Shown one piece after another: positions 1 to 10,330 of a DNA stretch of 64,000 nucleotides. The translations under genes were made by a program, and so were the position numbers. The stretch lies in assembly GCA_945643635.1 (NCBI GenBank), contig CALZFC010000106.1, positions 356,001 through 420,000 of the forward strand. The letters run 5' to 3'. The notes beneath the pieces are model-generated. The model saw only the letters and a list, made by a program, of their open reading frames with translations, did no database searches and was not told the DNA's origin. Every line of letters begins with the position of its first letter. The stretch's first letter is position 1. Source of the stretch: Allodiplogaster sudhausi (lineage: Eukaryota; Nematoda; Chromadorea; Rhabditida; Diplogasteridae).

Positions 1-576
1 GGAAGGAGCAAACGCAAATCCTCTCAAGGAAGTCAACGAGGCCGTCGAGTCATTAATGGAAGTGAACGAATTAGGGATTCGCCAGAAGAAAGGATGGGCA
101 TTGCGCGAGCGTAAGAAATCAGCTCGTCTACCGCCAAGCTCGAAGGAATACGTCATTGCAGCTTTCAACGAAGTAATAAACACCAAAAGAAGCTTGACCC
201 TCGTCAATTGCAGAAAAGAATGCGCGAGGAAATTGGTCAAGATGGAAAACTACTCTTTTCCCCGAGTGAGCTGTTGAACTATCAACAAATCGGGAGTATA
301 TTCGCCAGCCTTGCATCAAAAAGAAGGAATGCGGACGTCTCGACAAGTACTCAAGCCAGCACGACGACAGATCCCACGGTTAAAGACAACGCGAGCGAGA
401 TAGATCAGCTAAATTTGGAAGACTATGAAGCTGAAATGGACATCTACTCTGAGCCCATATTCGGAAGTGAGCAGGACGAACTTAGGAGTGCAGTGGAAGA
501 CAATATCGATATTTCTTTTGAGGATGTAGAACCAAAGAGATACAAAGATAAGCATGAAGTCTACAGCTCAGGATGA
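1..576 (+). pseudogene. 3' end of an uncharacterised invertebrate-type gene, frameshifted
   Basis: The window opens inside a reading frame. Frame 2 from base 2 encodes a basic stretch containing KKGWALRERKKSARLPPS and then EYVIAAFNE up to about base 173. Frame 1 then continues from about base 175 with NKHQKKLDPRQLQKRMREE and LLFSPSELLNYQQIGSIFAS to the TGA at 574-576, ending in an acidic tail. From memory, the GWAL...DP...MR...F...EF...QQI..FFSRLA pattern is the C-terminal region of a widespread family of uncharacterised invertebrate proteins, often with C2H2 zinc fingers upstream. The conserved spacing between the two halves is restored if one base is missing after the FNE codons, so I read this as a one-base deletion. 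An alternative 51-nt intron (111-161, GTAAG...CAG) would keep frame but remove the conserved SARLPPS segment, so it is less likely. The family name is unknown and the 5' part lies outside the window. Confidence 0.5.
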
Positions 577-1589
577 TTCTCACTACTATTTTATTCCTGT
601 GTTCGAATGCTGTTGCAAGATAAAACATTATAAAATGTGACTCATTATTACAAAAATAGAAGATGTGACACAACATTTTGAAAAAGCAAAATCACGTCAA
701 AACTCCGAGTAAAAGCGTCCCCGCCGTTCCATGCCTAAGCCATTTGGCGACCACCGGGAATTCAAGCCTTTGGGAACCATAGTCCGGGACGCTTAATATT
801 TTTGTAAGAGACATATATTGTAGCAAATTTCAAGTACATTAAGAATATGCAGGATCGGTTTTGTGGAAATGAACGGAAAATGCATAATTTGTCTAAAACC
901 ATTCGAAAAGTCCCTTCGACAATGACGGGGGCCGTCTTTTAGGGCTGAAAAGTACTTTTTGAAAATGGTAATCCATATGAAAATTAATCCCCATTCGATT
1001 AACATTCAACTGAAAAAGGATTATTTCCGAAGCGGTCGAAAGCGAGAACCTAAAAACAGATAATTTGGAGGATTCACTTGTGCCTTCAGTTTATACTGGA
1101 TCGTGTTCAAGCCTCTGGGAACCATAGTCCGGGACGCTTAATTTTTTTGAAAGAGACATATGTTATAGCAAATTTCAAATTTCACGTAGTTTAAGAATAT
1201 GCAGGAGCGGTTTTGTGGAAATGAACAGAAAATGCAAAATTTTGCCAAAAACCACCTCCGAAAATCTTTAGGGCCGTATTTTAGGGTCAAAATCAAATTT
1301 TATGAAAACATCATCAACATGAAAATTAAAGCCCGTCCAATCAGCTATCCAATGATATCTAGATGGTTGTCTAATAATAAGTTTGAAGCGACTTATGATC
1401 AATGCAATTTTAAAGATTACTGTACTGGGTCTCGCGCGGAAAATTTTTTTCAACTTTGAAATATAGCCTATTTTGTTCACCATGTCGAGTTGTATACTGT
1501 AATCAATTTTGGTGAAGAAATTCGAAAAAAAATTCCTAGGGCAGGCCATAATAGGGCCCTGCTCGAGTCTTACTGACATCCTCTCTTAA
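577..1589. repeat. Gene-free spacer with a diverged direct repeat
   Basis: No coding sequence is supported here. Two diverged direct copies are visible, at about 762-1,000 and 1,106-1,350. Both begin with TTCAAGCCT, TGGGAACCATAGTCCGGGA and CGCTTAAT, and both contain a poorly conserved AAGAATATGCAGGA block followed by CGGTTTTGTGGAAATGAAC. The spacing is about 344 bp. Neither resembles the repeat family that fills the rest of the window, which begins near 1,590. Short open frames on both strands here are accidental. Confidence 0.6.
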
Positions 1590-2010
1590 CTAGTTCCTCT
1601 AGATTTCCCTTAAGTAGCTCACATAGCCTTACGTGTCTGCGAGTATTATAGCGTGTGCGATATGGAGGCGTGGCCAAACAGAGAAGCAGAAAAAAGTGAT
1701 ATAGCATCCCGGAAGAAGAGAAAAAAGAAAAAGAGACATAGGCTCCTCCCAATTTTTGACCAATCAGAGCTCTTGAGCTCTCCATGCTTCGCTGAGACCT
1801 GGTACAGTATGCTCAAATTCGTGCAAGGACCTTTAGCTCTTTAAACTCAACAGTCGCATTTATGCAGTTTACAACTTTGTAAGTACACAAAAGTTAACGT
1901 GAATATGCTTAATAAATCGCTAAAAAATCTACACAAGCATCAAAAAACACATTGCTCTTCATTTCGCTCATTTCTTCGCACTTCCTTGCACCTCATTTTT
2001 TTGGCACTTT

Positions 2011-2025
2011 GCCAATTCCGGGCTG
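2011..2025. promoter_or_regulatory. NFI-type palindrome, spacer ACTTT
   Basis: TTGGC ACTTT GCCAA is a perfect match to the dimeric nuclear factor I consensus (TTGGC, five free bases, GCCAA). The same 15-mer or its reverse complement is also perfect at 3,746-3,760, 10,334-10,348, 15,006-15,020, 21,533-21,547, 31,110-31,124 and 34,781-34,795. A version with GCCAG as its second half lies in many other units, for example near 7,530, 9,412 and 12,434. Binding is inferred, not shown. Confidence 0.5.
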
Positions 2026-2191
2026 TCTCGAGCAGCCATATGTGCGCAAAAACTCTTTAAAATATAATTAAAAATAGAGAGAGCCTTAAAGAGCCGTCTC
2101 TCTCCATGGTGTCGGATGCAGCAGAGAAAGGCGGTTCTTTTGATGTATCTAACGTGATTGCAGGCCAATGTTAAAGTGTCTCTCTCGCCAC

Positions 2192-2206
2192 TTGGCAAGC
2201 TGCCAA
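2192..2206. promoter_or_regulatory. NFI-type palindrome, spacer AAGCT
   Basis: TTGGC AAGCT GCCAA lies in a different sequence context from the ACTTT-spacer site, just after an AACGTTAAAGT-like box. Further perfect copies are at 2,932-2,946, 3,937-3,951, 4,447-4,461, 4,999-5,013, 18,460-18,474 and 28,090-28,104. Reverse-orientation copies are at 46,095-46,109 and 60,958-60,972. A spacer variant, ACGCT, is at 13,377-13,391. Confidence 0.5.
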
Positions 2207-2340
2207 AGGAAATAAAGACATACAGCCATATGGAATTTTTGGTCGAAAAGCCGTCAAGTATAGTGTGCGCCGATACACGGGCATGCCGGAGCTCGGTTTA
2301 ATCATCCAATTTCGAGGCACAGCCTCAGATTCGGCTGGCC

Positions 2341-2786
2341 TGTGAGCCTGGCCGCTAATTTTTTGTGGTTCCTCGCGTTCCTCGCGAACGCTTGGAACCA
2401 CACATTTTTTTGTGGCAAGGATCACAAAACCAGCCGCTAATAAAGGAAATTGAATAAAACACAACATTTACATATACAGACATTTCACTTTAGCACTTTC
2501 TGTTCTTTGCTTGCTGTCTTTGTTTCTCTCTCTTTCTCTCTCTCTCTAACTCTCTCTCTCTCTCTCTTTCTCGCTCTCCCAATTCACAGCTTTTCGTGAC
2601 ATATCAAAAATAGCACGTTCTAATGAGAGAACAGAGAAAAAATACATTCACTCGCACCTCGCCCATAAGCTCGCACTTCTTTAATAAGAACGACAATCAC
2701 TGCACTCGACGATTACAGCTACAATAAAAATGAAAGTTTTTAATACATTTACATTCTTCATCTCTCTCACTTAACATTGACTGACA
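2341..2786. repeat. Hairpin repeat remnant, CT tract and spacer
   Basis: At 2,360-2,415 there are degenerate GTGGTTCC...GGAACCAC hairpin units. A CT-rich microsatellite spans about 2,517-2,578. The remainder (TAATAAGAACGACAATCACTG and following) recurs near 5,390 beside another CT tract. No gene is supported. Confidence 0.6.
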
Positions 2787-3085
2787 CAAAAACTCTTTAA
2801 AATAGAATTAAATATAGAGAGAGCCCGAAAGAGCTGTATTTCTTTATGGTGTTAGATGCATCAGAGAAAGGCGGTTCTTCTCATGTATCTAACGTACTTG
2901 CAGAACAACGTTAAAGTATCTCTCTTGCCACTTGGCAAGCTGCCAAACGAAATAGAGACATGCAGCCAAGTGTGCACAAAAACATTTTAAAATATAATTA
3001 AAAATAGAGAGAGCCCGAAAGAGCTGTATTTCTTTATGGTGTTAGATGCAGCAGAGAAAGGCGGTTCTTCTCATGTCTTTAACTC
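2787..3085 (+). repeat. Two direct copies of a ~180-bp subunit
   Basis: A segment starting with TTTAAAATA, then GAGAGAGCCCGAAAGAGCTG and a TGTTAGATGCA box, occurs at about 2,789-2,960 and again from about 2,971 to 3,075. It is the same box that, in other copies, precedes the AAGCT-spacer palindrome. The second copy is cut short by the 55-bp minisatellite. Confidence 0.65.
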
Positions 3086-3087
3086 CC

Positions 3088-3330
3088 TAAGCTTAGCTGA
3101 GACCCTGAACTCTAAAAACTCCTCAACTCTTCTTTAACTCTCTAAGCTTAGCTGAGACCCTGAACTCAAAAAACTCCTTAACTCTTCTTTAACTCCCTAA
3201 GCTTAGCTGAGACCCTGAACTCTAAAAACTCCTTAACTCTTCTTTAACTCCCTAAGCTTAGCTGAGACCCTGAACTCTAAAACTTTTTTTTGTTCTTTAG
3301 CTCCCTAAAATAGCGGTACTCCCGGAAATA
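3088..3330 (+). repeat. 55-bp minisatellite, about 4 copies
   Basis: The unit contains CTTAGCTGAGACCCTGAACT, a CTAAAAACTCCTTAACTC-like stretch and TTCTTTAACTCCCTAAG. The period is 55 bp. The array ends in a conserved tail (TTTTTTTTGTTCTTTAGCTC, then CCCTAAAATAGCGGTA) that joins the boundary motif TTAGTTAACTAG. The same order of array, tail and boundary is seen in most copies in the window, in both orientations. Confidence 0.85.
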
Positions 3331-3334
3331 GCGT

Positions 3335-4080
3335 AACTTAGTTAACTAGTTCCCTTAAGTAGCTCACATAGCCTTACGTGTCTGCGAGTATTATAGCGTG
3401 TGCGATATGGAGGCGTGGCCAAACAGAGAAGCAGAAAAAAGTGATATAGCATCCCGGAAGAAGAGAAAAAAGAAAAAGAGACATAGGCTCCTCCCAGTTT
3501 TTGACCAATCAGAGCTCTTGAGCTCTCCATGCTTCGCTGAGACCTGGTACAGTATGCTCAAATTCGTGCAAGGACCTTTAGCTCTTTAAACTCAACAGTC
3601 GCATTTATGCAGTTTACAACTTTGTAAGTACACGAAAGTTAACGTAAATATGCTTAATAAATCGCGAGAAAATCTACACAAGCATCAAAAAACACATTGC
3701 TCTTCATTTCGCTCATTTCTTCGCACTTCCTTGCACCTCATTTTTTTGGCACTTTGCCAATTCCGGGCTATCTCGAGCAGCCATATGTGCGCAAAAACTC
3801 TTTAAAATATAATTAAAAATAGAGAGAGCCTTAAAGAGCCGTCTCTCTCCATGGTGTCGGATGCAGCAGAGAAAGACGGTTCTTTTGATATATCTAACGT
3901 GATTGCAGGCCAATGTTAAAGTGTCTCTCTCGCCACTTGGCAAGCTGCCAAACGAAATAAAGACATGCAGCCATATGGAATTTTTGGTCGAAAAGCCGTC
4001 AAGTATAGTGTGCGCCGATACACGGGCATCCCGGAGCTCGGTTTAATCATCCAATTTCGAGGCTCAGCCTCACTGTTGGC
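3335..4080 (+). repeat. Repeat block A, copy 2
   Basis: This is the direct duplicate of 1,590-2,335 with only scattered substitutions. It includes palindromes at 3,746-3,760 and 3,937-3,951. It runs on into the 552-bp tandem duplication that follows. Confidence 0.85.
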
Positions 4081-5185
4081 TGGTCTCTGAGCCTGGCCGC
4101 TCACTTTTTTTGTGGTTCCTCGCGAACGCTTGGAACCACAGATTTTTGTGGTTTCTCGCGAACGCTTACAACCACAGATTTTTGTGGCCAGGCTCATTTT
4201 AGCCAGCCGGAATTAAAGGAAATAAAAAGAAATATAACATTTACATATGCAGACATTTCACTTTAGCTCTTTCTGTTCTTTGATTGCTTTCTTTGTTTCT
4301 TTCTCTCTCTTGCTTTCTCCCAATTCACAGCTTTTCGTGACATATAATCATGAAATCTCCATGGTGTCGGATGCAGCAGAGAAAGGCGGTTCTTTTCATG
4401 TATCTAACGTAGTTGCAGAACAACGTTAAAGTGTCTATCTCGCCACTTGGCAAGCTGCCAAACGAAATAAAGACATGCAGCCATATGGAATTTTTGGTCG
4501 AAAAGCCGTCAAGTATAGTGTGCGTCGACACACGGGCATCCCGGAGCTCGGTTTAATCAACCAATTTCGAGGCGCAGCCTCAGATTTGGCTGGTCTCTGA
4601 CGATGAGCCTGGCCGCTCACTTTTTTTGTGGTTCCTCGCGAACGCTTGGAACCACAGATTTTTGTGGTTTCTCGCGAACGCTTGGAACCACAGATTTTTG
4701 TGGTTTCTCGCGAACGCTTGGAACCACAGATTTTTGTGGCCAGGCTCATTTTAGCCAGCCGGAATTAAAGGAAATAAAAAGAAATATAACATTTACATAT
4801 GCAGACATTTCACTTTAGCTCTTTCTGTTCTTTGATTGCTTTCTTTGTTTCTTTCTCTCTCTTGCTTTCTCCCAATTCACAGCTTTTCGTGACATATAAT
4901 CATGAAATCTCCATGGTGTCGGATGCAGCAGAGAAAGGCGGTTCTTTTCATGTATCTAACGTAGTTGCAGAACAACGTTAAAGTGTCTATCTCGCCACTT
5001 GGCAAGCTGCCAAACGAAATAAAGACATGCAGCCATATGGAATTTTTGGTCGAAAAGCCGTCAAGTATAGTGTGCGTAGACACACGGGCATCCCGGAGCT
5101 CGGTTTAATAAACCAATTTCGAGTCGCAGCCTCAGATTTGGCTGGCTTCTGAGCCTGGCCGCTAATTTTTTTCGTGGTTCCTCGC
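4081..5185 (+). repeat. 552-bp tandem duplication with hairpin subrepeats
   Basis: About 4,080-4,632 and 4,632-5,185 are two tandem copies with a 552-bp shift, almost identical through the section around 4,247-4,530 and 4,799-5,083. Each ends in an array of ~36-bp hairpin units: two at 4,112-4,188, three at 4,628-4,738 and one near 5,175. The best hairpin, 4,112-4,139, has GTGGTTCC paired with GGAACCAC around an inner GCG/CGC. The frames read through these arrays are not considered coding. Confidence 0.8.
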
Positions 5186-5990
5186 GAACGCTTGGAACTA
5201 CTCATTTTTGCGGCCAAGCTCATTAGAGCCAGCCGGATTAAAGGAAATTAAATAAAAATAACATTCACATATACAGACGTATCAATTTAGCTCTTTCTGT
5301 TCTTTGTTTGCTGTCTTTGTTTCTCTTTCTCTCGCTCTCTCTCTCTCTCTCATGACATTCACTTTCACCTCGCCCATGAGCTCGCACGTCTTTAATAAGA
5401 ACGACAATGACTGCACTCGACGAATACAACCAAAATAAAAATTAAAGTTTTTAATATATTTGCATTCTGGATCTCACTCACCTCCTTTGTACTTTCAAAA
5501 TGCAGCCAAACACATGAAAAACATTAAATATATACACTTACAACTTACTTTTCCACTCTCTCTCTATTTATCTCTCTTCCTCTTGCATTCCTCTGCCTCT
5601 CTGCAAAAATTTGCATTTTTCTCGTGTCCATTGAACGCATTCACAAGTCATTTAAAGTTTTTGGCACGATGCCAACATATGTGCGTTTATGCGTTTTTTC
5701 CGATTAAAACACATACAAAGAGACCAAAAGTTGATTCTCTCTCTATACCAGTGAAATCTACAAAGTAAGAGCTTTGTAATGAGCTACAGAGAGCTGTGTA
5801 TAATTCACGTTAAGCATTTTGACATACACTTACAAGTATAAGTCCAAGTCCTGAAATTGCCTGTTACAGCGAAATAGAGTTGCGCGGAGAAAAAAATTTT
5901 GGTCGAAAACCCGTAAAGTATAGGTTGCACTGGCTTACTGGCATTCCAGTACTCGGTTCAATCTGCAACTTCGAGGCGCAGTCACGTTTG
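5186..5990 (+). repeat. Repeat unit with CT tract and third NFI-type palindrome
   Basis: This part holds a CT tract (about 5,320-5,352) and a segment, TGCAGCCAAACACATGAAAA onward, that recurs at 10,375-10,770 and, inverted, at 21,120-21,515, 30,700-31,095 and in part at 34,700-34,760. TTGGC ACGAT GCCAA is perfect at 5,661-5,675. It ends with the conserved GGTCGAAAA..CCGT.AAGTATAG box that precedes the hairpin arrays. Confidence 0.7.
5661..5675. promoter_or_regulatory. NFI-type palindrome, spacer ACGAT
   Basis: TTGGC ACGAT GCCAA occurs here and at 10,531-10,545, and in reverse orientation at 21,336-21,350 and 30,913-30,927. In the T-block copies the same place reads TTAGCACGATGTCAA, so the palindrome is intact in one subfamily and decayed in the other. 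Confidence 0.5.
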
Positions 5991-6200
5991 GCTCGCCTGT
6001 GAGCGTGGCCGCTCATTTTTTGTAGTTCCTTGCGAACGCTTGGACCTGCGAATTTTGCGGTTTCTTCCGATCACATGGAACTGCGAATTTTGCGGCTTAT
6101 TGCGATCGCATGGAACTGCAGTTTTTGCGGTTCCTTTCGAACGCTTGGAACCGCAGATTTTGCGGCCAGGTTCACTTAGAGTCATCTGAAATAAATAGTA
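5991..6200 (+). repeat. 35-bp hairpin array
   Basis: Four to five units of about 35 bp of the type GCGGTTCC..GCGAACGC..GGAACCGC, here partly diverged (GATCGCATGG centres). The flanks are the conserved GCCTGTGAGCGTGGCCGCTC on the left and GCGGCCAGGTTCACTTAGAG on the right. An almost identical array is at 10,860-11,040, and inverted ones lie at 20,830-21,020 and 30,405-30,600. Confidence 0.75.
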
Positions 6201-6289
6201 CATAATAAAATTATGCCAATTGATGTTTTATGTATTGTCGTGCTCTGAACTCTTCTTAAAGCCTTTGATGTCTTCTTTTATATTCTTAC

Positions 6290-6660
6290 AATCCAGCTAA
6301 AAACTGATTAGCTCTTCTTTAACTCCCTACGCTTAACTGAGACCTTGAACTCTAAAAACTCCTTAACTCTTCTTTTACTCCCTAAGCTTTGCTGAGAATC
6401 GAAACTTTAAAAACTCCTTAACTCTTCTTTAGCTCCCTAAGCTTAGCTGAGACCCTGAACTCTAAAACTCCTTAATTATTCTTTATTAGCTTAGCTGAGT
6501 CCCGAAACTCTAAAAACTTCTTAACTCTTCTTTAACTCCCTAAGCTTAAGTGAGCCCCTGAACTCTAAAAACTCCTAAACTTTTCTTAGCTCTTTAAAGT
6601 TGTTTAGCTCCCTAAAGTAGTAGTACTCCAGAAAGTAGCTTAACTTAGTTAACTAGTCCC
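6290..6660 (+). repeat. 55-bp minisatellite, about 6 degenerate copies
   Basis: These are tandem copies of the CTTAGCTGAGACCCTGAACT unit with substitutions and short deletions. The array ends in TAGCTCCCTAAAGTAGTAGTA, a subtype tail differing from the AAATAGCGGTA tail at 3,300, and then the boundary motif TTAGTTAACTAGT. The same degenerate array is at 11,165-11,520. Confidence 0.8.
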
Positions 6661-7810
6661 CTGTTCAGAGCAACATAGCTAATGGATGTCATAGCTAAAA
6701 ATAGCACACAAAGCCATGAGCGTCCTCGAAGAAGCGCGAAAATAGCGAGATAGCGCTATGCTCGAGGAGACAAAAGTGGAGAGACTCCTTAAGCTCCGCC
6801 CCAAAACGAACGAAATAGCTCGCAAAACGCGGAGGTTAGACAACGAAACAGTCGCTTAGCTCCGCCCCTCGACGAAAACAGCCCGTTATAGGTGCGTTTT
6901 TGAGAGGTTAGAGAAAAAAAGTCACAGGCGCGAAAAGGCGAGATAGCATTGGCAGAGAAAAACAGACGTCGACTCTCACTTCGCACCTCTTGCAAACATA
7001 CAGCCAAACACATGAAAAACATTAAATATATACACTTACAACTTACTTTTCCACTCTCTCTCTATTTCTCTGTCTTCTTCTCGCATTTCTCTGTCTCTCT
7101 GCAAAAATCTGAATTTTTTCGTGTCCATTTAACGCATTCACAAGTCATTTAAAGTTTTTTGCACAATGCCAACATGTGTGCGTTTACGCATTTTTTTCCG
7201 ATTAAAACACATTAAAGCACTTACAAAGAGACCGAAAGTTGACTCTCTCTCTATACCAGTGAATTTTACAAAGAAAGAGCTTTGTAATGAGCTACAGAGA
7301 GATGTATATAATTCACGTTGAGCGTTCTCCCAGACACTTACAAGTAAACGATCAAGTCCTGAAGAAGCCTGTTCACATTGAAAGAAAGAGAGAGAGAGAC
7401 GACTTAGAGAGAGAAAGAGAGAGAGAGAGAGTTCTATCATGTCTCTCCCACTCTACTCTTACTCTCTGATTTTTGTTTGTAATTTTATGTAACGTTTAAA
7501 GCAGTAAAACTCTTAAAATAATAATTTTTTGGCACTTTGCCAGCATTCCAAGTACGCATACCCAGCATCATTAACTCCCTTTGAAAACTCGGCCAGTGTA
7601 GGTTGCGCGAAATAGCCATCCAGCGCTTTCTGTCCAAAGTCGGTTTAATTTCCCAAGCTTGAGGTTGCTTCTCAACTTGATTCTGCCGTCCTGGCTCTGC
7701 ATTACGCTGAGCTGAGATGGCCTTCTTGGCTCTGCGTTCAGTGGAGCTGAGATGACCTTCTTAGCTAGACGTGCAGTGGAGCCGGGAAGAGCCTTTTTTA
7801 ATAGTTCTCT
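6661..7810 (+). repeat. T-block unit, forward, divergent subtype
   Basis: This unit lacks the usual CCTCTAGATAGTTC end and instead starts CCCCTGTTCAGAGCAACATA. Inside are the GTTAGACAACGAAACAGTCG segment, a GA tract (7,380-7,430), a GGCACTTTGCCAGC box and, at the end, the second 35-bp repeat (GAGCTGAGATGGCCTTCTTGG type, 7,690-7,800). It is the closest relative of the inverted unit at 38,166-38,985 beside the spliced gene. Confidence 0.7.
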
Positions 7811-8090
7811 TTTTATTGTAGAAAGATGATGTACAGCTTAGAAATAACTGAAAAATTAGGAGACCATATTTTAGCATGCTTTCTGATGTGCTGTATTCGT
7901 ATCCTCTTTGTCGTGCTTTGAACTTTTCTTATAACCTTTGATGCTTATCATGCTTTCTGATGTTCAGACCATATTTTAGCATGCTTTCTGATGTGCTGTT
8001 TTCGTATCCTCTTTGTCGTGCTTTGAACTTTTCATATAACCTTTGATGTTTTTCTTTCTCTTCTTGCACTTCAGCTAAAAACTCATTAGC
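7811..8090 (+). repeat. Tandem pair of a ~115-bp subunit
   Basis: The subunit has TTTTAGCATGCTTTCTGATG, then GTGCTGT.TTCGTATCCTCTT and ACTTTTC.TATAACCTTTGATG. Copies are at about 7,862-7,960 and 7,968-8,060. The inverted counterpart is at about 37,545-37,770. No coding potential was seen. Confidence 0.6.
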
Positions 8091-8097
8091 TCTTCAC

Positions 8098-8475
8098 TCC
8101 CTAAGCTTAGCTGAGACCCTGAACTCTAAAAACTCCTCAACTCTTCTTTAACTCTCTAAGCTTAGCTGAGACCCTGAACTCAAAAAACTCAACTCTTCTT
8201 TAACTCCCTAAGCTTAGCTGAGACCCTGAACTCTAAAAACTCCTTAACTCTTCTTTAACTCCCTAAGCTTAGCTGAGACCCTGAACTCTAAAAACTCCTC
8301 AACTCTTCTTTAACTCTCTAAGCTTAGCTGAGACCCTGAACTCAAAAAACTCAACTCTTCTTTAACTCCCTAAGCTTAGCTGAGACCCTGAACTCTAAAA
8401 ACTCCTTAACTCTTCTTTAACTCCCTAAGCTTAGCTGAGACCCTGAACTCTAAAACTTTTTTTTGTTCTTTAGCT
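8098..8475 (+). repeat. 55-bp minisatellite with 162-bp higher-order repeat
   Basis: Seven copies of the unit start at 8,104, 8,159, 8,211, 8,266, 8,321, 8,373 and 8,428. The spacing runs 55, 52, 55, 55, 52, 55. The same substitutions recur every third unit, so a three-unit block of 162 bp was duplicated as a whole. Confidence 0.85.
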
Positions 8476-8515
8476 CCCTAAAATAGCGGTACTCCCGGAA
8501 ATAGCGTAACTTAGT

Positions 8516-9960
8516 TAACTAGTCCCCTGTTTTCCTCTAGATAGTTCACAAGCAGAAGTGTAAATGAGAACACAAGCCCATGGAGAAAGATTGGAGAGCA
8601 GGCATGAGAGCGAGAGAAAGCGACGAGAATCACTATGCATTGAAAGATCAGACGAGCAGAGAAAAGAAAAACAAGTTCGCCGAGGCTGCTCGCAAAACAC
8701 GGAGGTTAGACAACGAAACAGTCGCTTAGCTCCGCCCCTCGACGAAAACAGCCCGTTATAGGTGCGTTTTTGAGAGGTTAGAGAAAAAAAGTCACAGGCG
8801 CGAAAAGGCGAGATAGCGTTGGCAGAGAAAAACAGACGTCGACTCTCACTTCGCACCTCCATCGACCACTTCGCACCTCTTGCAAACATACAGCCAAACA
8901 AATGAAATACATTAAATACATACACTTACAACTTACTTTTCCACTCTCTCTCTATTTCTCTGTCTTCCTCTCGTATTCCTCTGTCTCTCTGCAAAAATCT
9001 GCATTTTTTCGTGGCCATTGAACGCATTCACAAGCCATTTAAAGTTTTTAGCACGATGTCAACATGTGTGTGTCTTTCCATTAAAACACATTAAAACACT
9101 TACAAAGAAACCGAAAGTTGACTCTCTCTCTATACCAGTGAATTGTACAAAGGAAGAGCTTTGTAATGAGCTACAGAGAGATGTATATAATTCACGTTGA
9201 GCGTTCTCACAGACACTTACAAGTACACGATCAAGTCCTGAAGTAGCCTGTTCACTTAGAAAGAAAGAGAGAGAGAGACGACATAGAGAGAGAGAAAGAG
9301 AGAGAGAGAGACAGTTCTATCATGTCTCTCACACTCTACTCTTACTCTCTGATTTTTTTTGTAATTTTATGTAACCTTTAAAGCAGTAAAACTCTTAAAA
9401 TAATAATTTTTTGGCACTTTGCCAGCATTCCAAGTAGGCACACTCAGCATCATGAACTCCCTTCGAAAACTCGGCAAGTGTAGGTTGCGCAAATTCATAG
9501 GCATCCAGCGCTTTCTTTCAAAGTTTGAGGTAGCTCCTCACTCTTGGGTCTTCCTGGCTCTGCATTCCGTTCGGCGAATTCAAGGCACCGCCACACGGTT
9601 GGTTCGCCTGTGGGCCTGGCCGCTCATTTTTTGCCGTAACTTGTGAACGCATGGAACCGCTGCTTTGGCGGTTTCTTGCGAACGCTTGGAACTGCAGATT
9701 TTGCGGCCAGGCTCATTTAGAGCAATCTGAAATAAAGGAAGCATATTAAAACTATCACTCCGAGCTGATATTCTCTTCTAATCTTTGTGTGCAGTTGAGC
9801 CAACCATATGTAATCACAAGTCTTTAATTTAGCGTAAAACATTTAGAGAGAGCTCGGAAGCTGTGTCTCTCTCTATCCTACATTTTTCTACAGAGAAAGG
9901 CGGTTTTTTTTAGCAATGTAATGTTGTATAAAAGTAAGTCTGAACGATTAGACATTTAAA
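8516..9960 (+). repeat. T-block unit with GA tract and hairpin repeats, forward
   Basis: It starts at the boundary TTAACTAGTCCCCTGTTTTC, then CCTCTAGATAGTTCACAAGC. The order is AGACGAGCAGAGAAAAGAAA, the GTTAGACAACGAAACAGTCG segment, a TTTTCCACTCTCTCTCTAT box, a GA tract (9,257-9,312), GGCACTTTGCCAGC, then hairpin repeats (9,615-9,710). This copy is not intact: the reading through the CATAGGCATCCAGCGC segment has short deletions relative to 12,515. Open frames here are conserved only because the copies are young. Confidence 0.75.
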
Positions 9961-10330
9961 AGAAGTTTCCTCATCCGAGGTCTGAGAACAAAAAAAATTG
10001 GCCCCGCTGAGAAAAAAATTTTGGTCGAAAAACCGTCAAGTATAGTGTGCGCCGGTTCATGGGCATCCCAGAAATCGGTTTAATCGGCGAATTCCAGGCC
10101 CCGCCTCACGGTTGGTTAGCCTGTGAGCCTGGCCGCTCATTTTTTGATGTTCCTTGCGAACACATGGAATGGCCTTCTTAGCTTGACGTGACGTCGAGCT
10201 GAGATGGCCTTCTTGGCTTGACGTGACGTCGAGCTGAACGTTAATATTCATAATAAATCGCAAAAAATCTGCGCAAGCAGAAAAAAACACACATTGCACC
10301 TCATTTCGCTCATTTCTTCGCACCTCATAA
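9961..10330 (+). repeat. Tail of the ~549-bp unit plus short 35-bp repeat array
   Basis: GTCTGAGAACAAAAAAAATT is followed by TTTTGGTCGAAAAACCGTCA, AGTATAGTGTGCGCCGGTTC and then two copies of the second 35-bp repeat (about 10,165-10,235). The following TTAATATTCATAATAAATCG segment leads to the ACTTT-spacer palindrome at 10,334. Confidence 0.7.

Larger units (their letters stand above)
1590..2340 (+). repeat. Repeat block A, copy 1
   Basis: This block begins at the recurring boundary motif TTAACTAGTTCC and is repeated almost identically at 3,335-4,080, a shift of 1,745 bp, with a shorter third copy at 14,600-15,015. It carries two perfect TTGGC-N5-GCCAA palindromes (2,011-2,025 and 2,192-2,206). 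Short frames of 63-98 codons occur on both strands, but they overlap each other and look like no protein family. Confidence 0.8.

Noticed and set aside
111..161. A 51-nt intron joining the two frames of the first gene
   Set aside because: It has good GT and AG ends, but it removes residues that match the family pattern. A one-base deletion restores both spacing and sequence better. It is kept as the alternative.
3300..3345. Telomeric or centromeric satellite as the source of the repeats
   Set aside because: No telomere-type hexamer was seen, and units are interspersed in both orientations with mosaic order, unlike a simple satellite.
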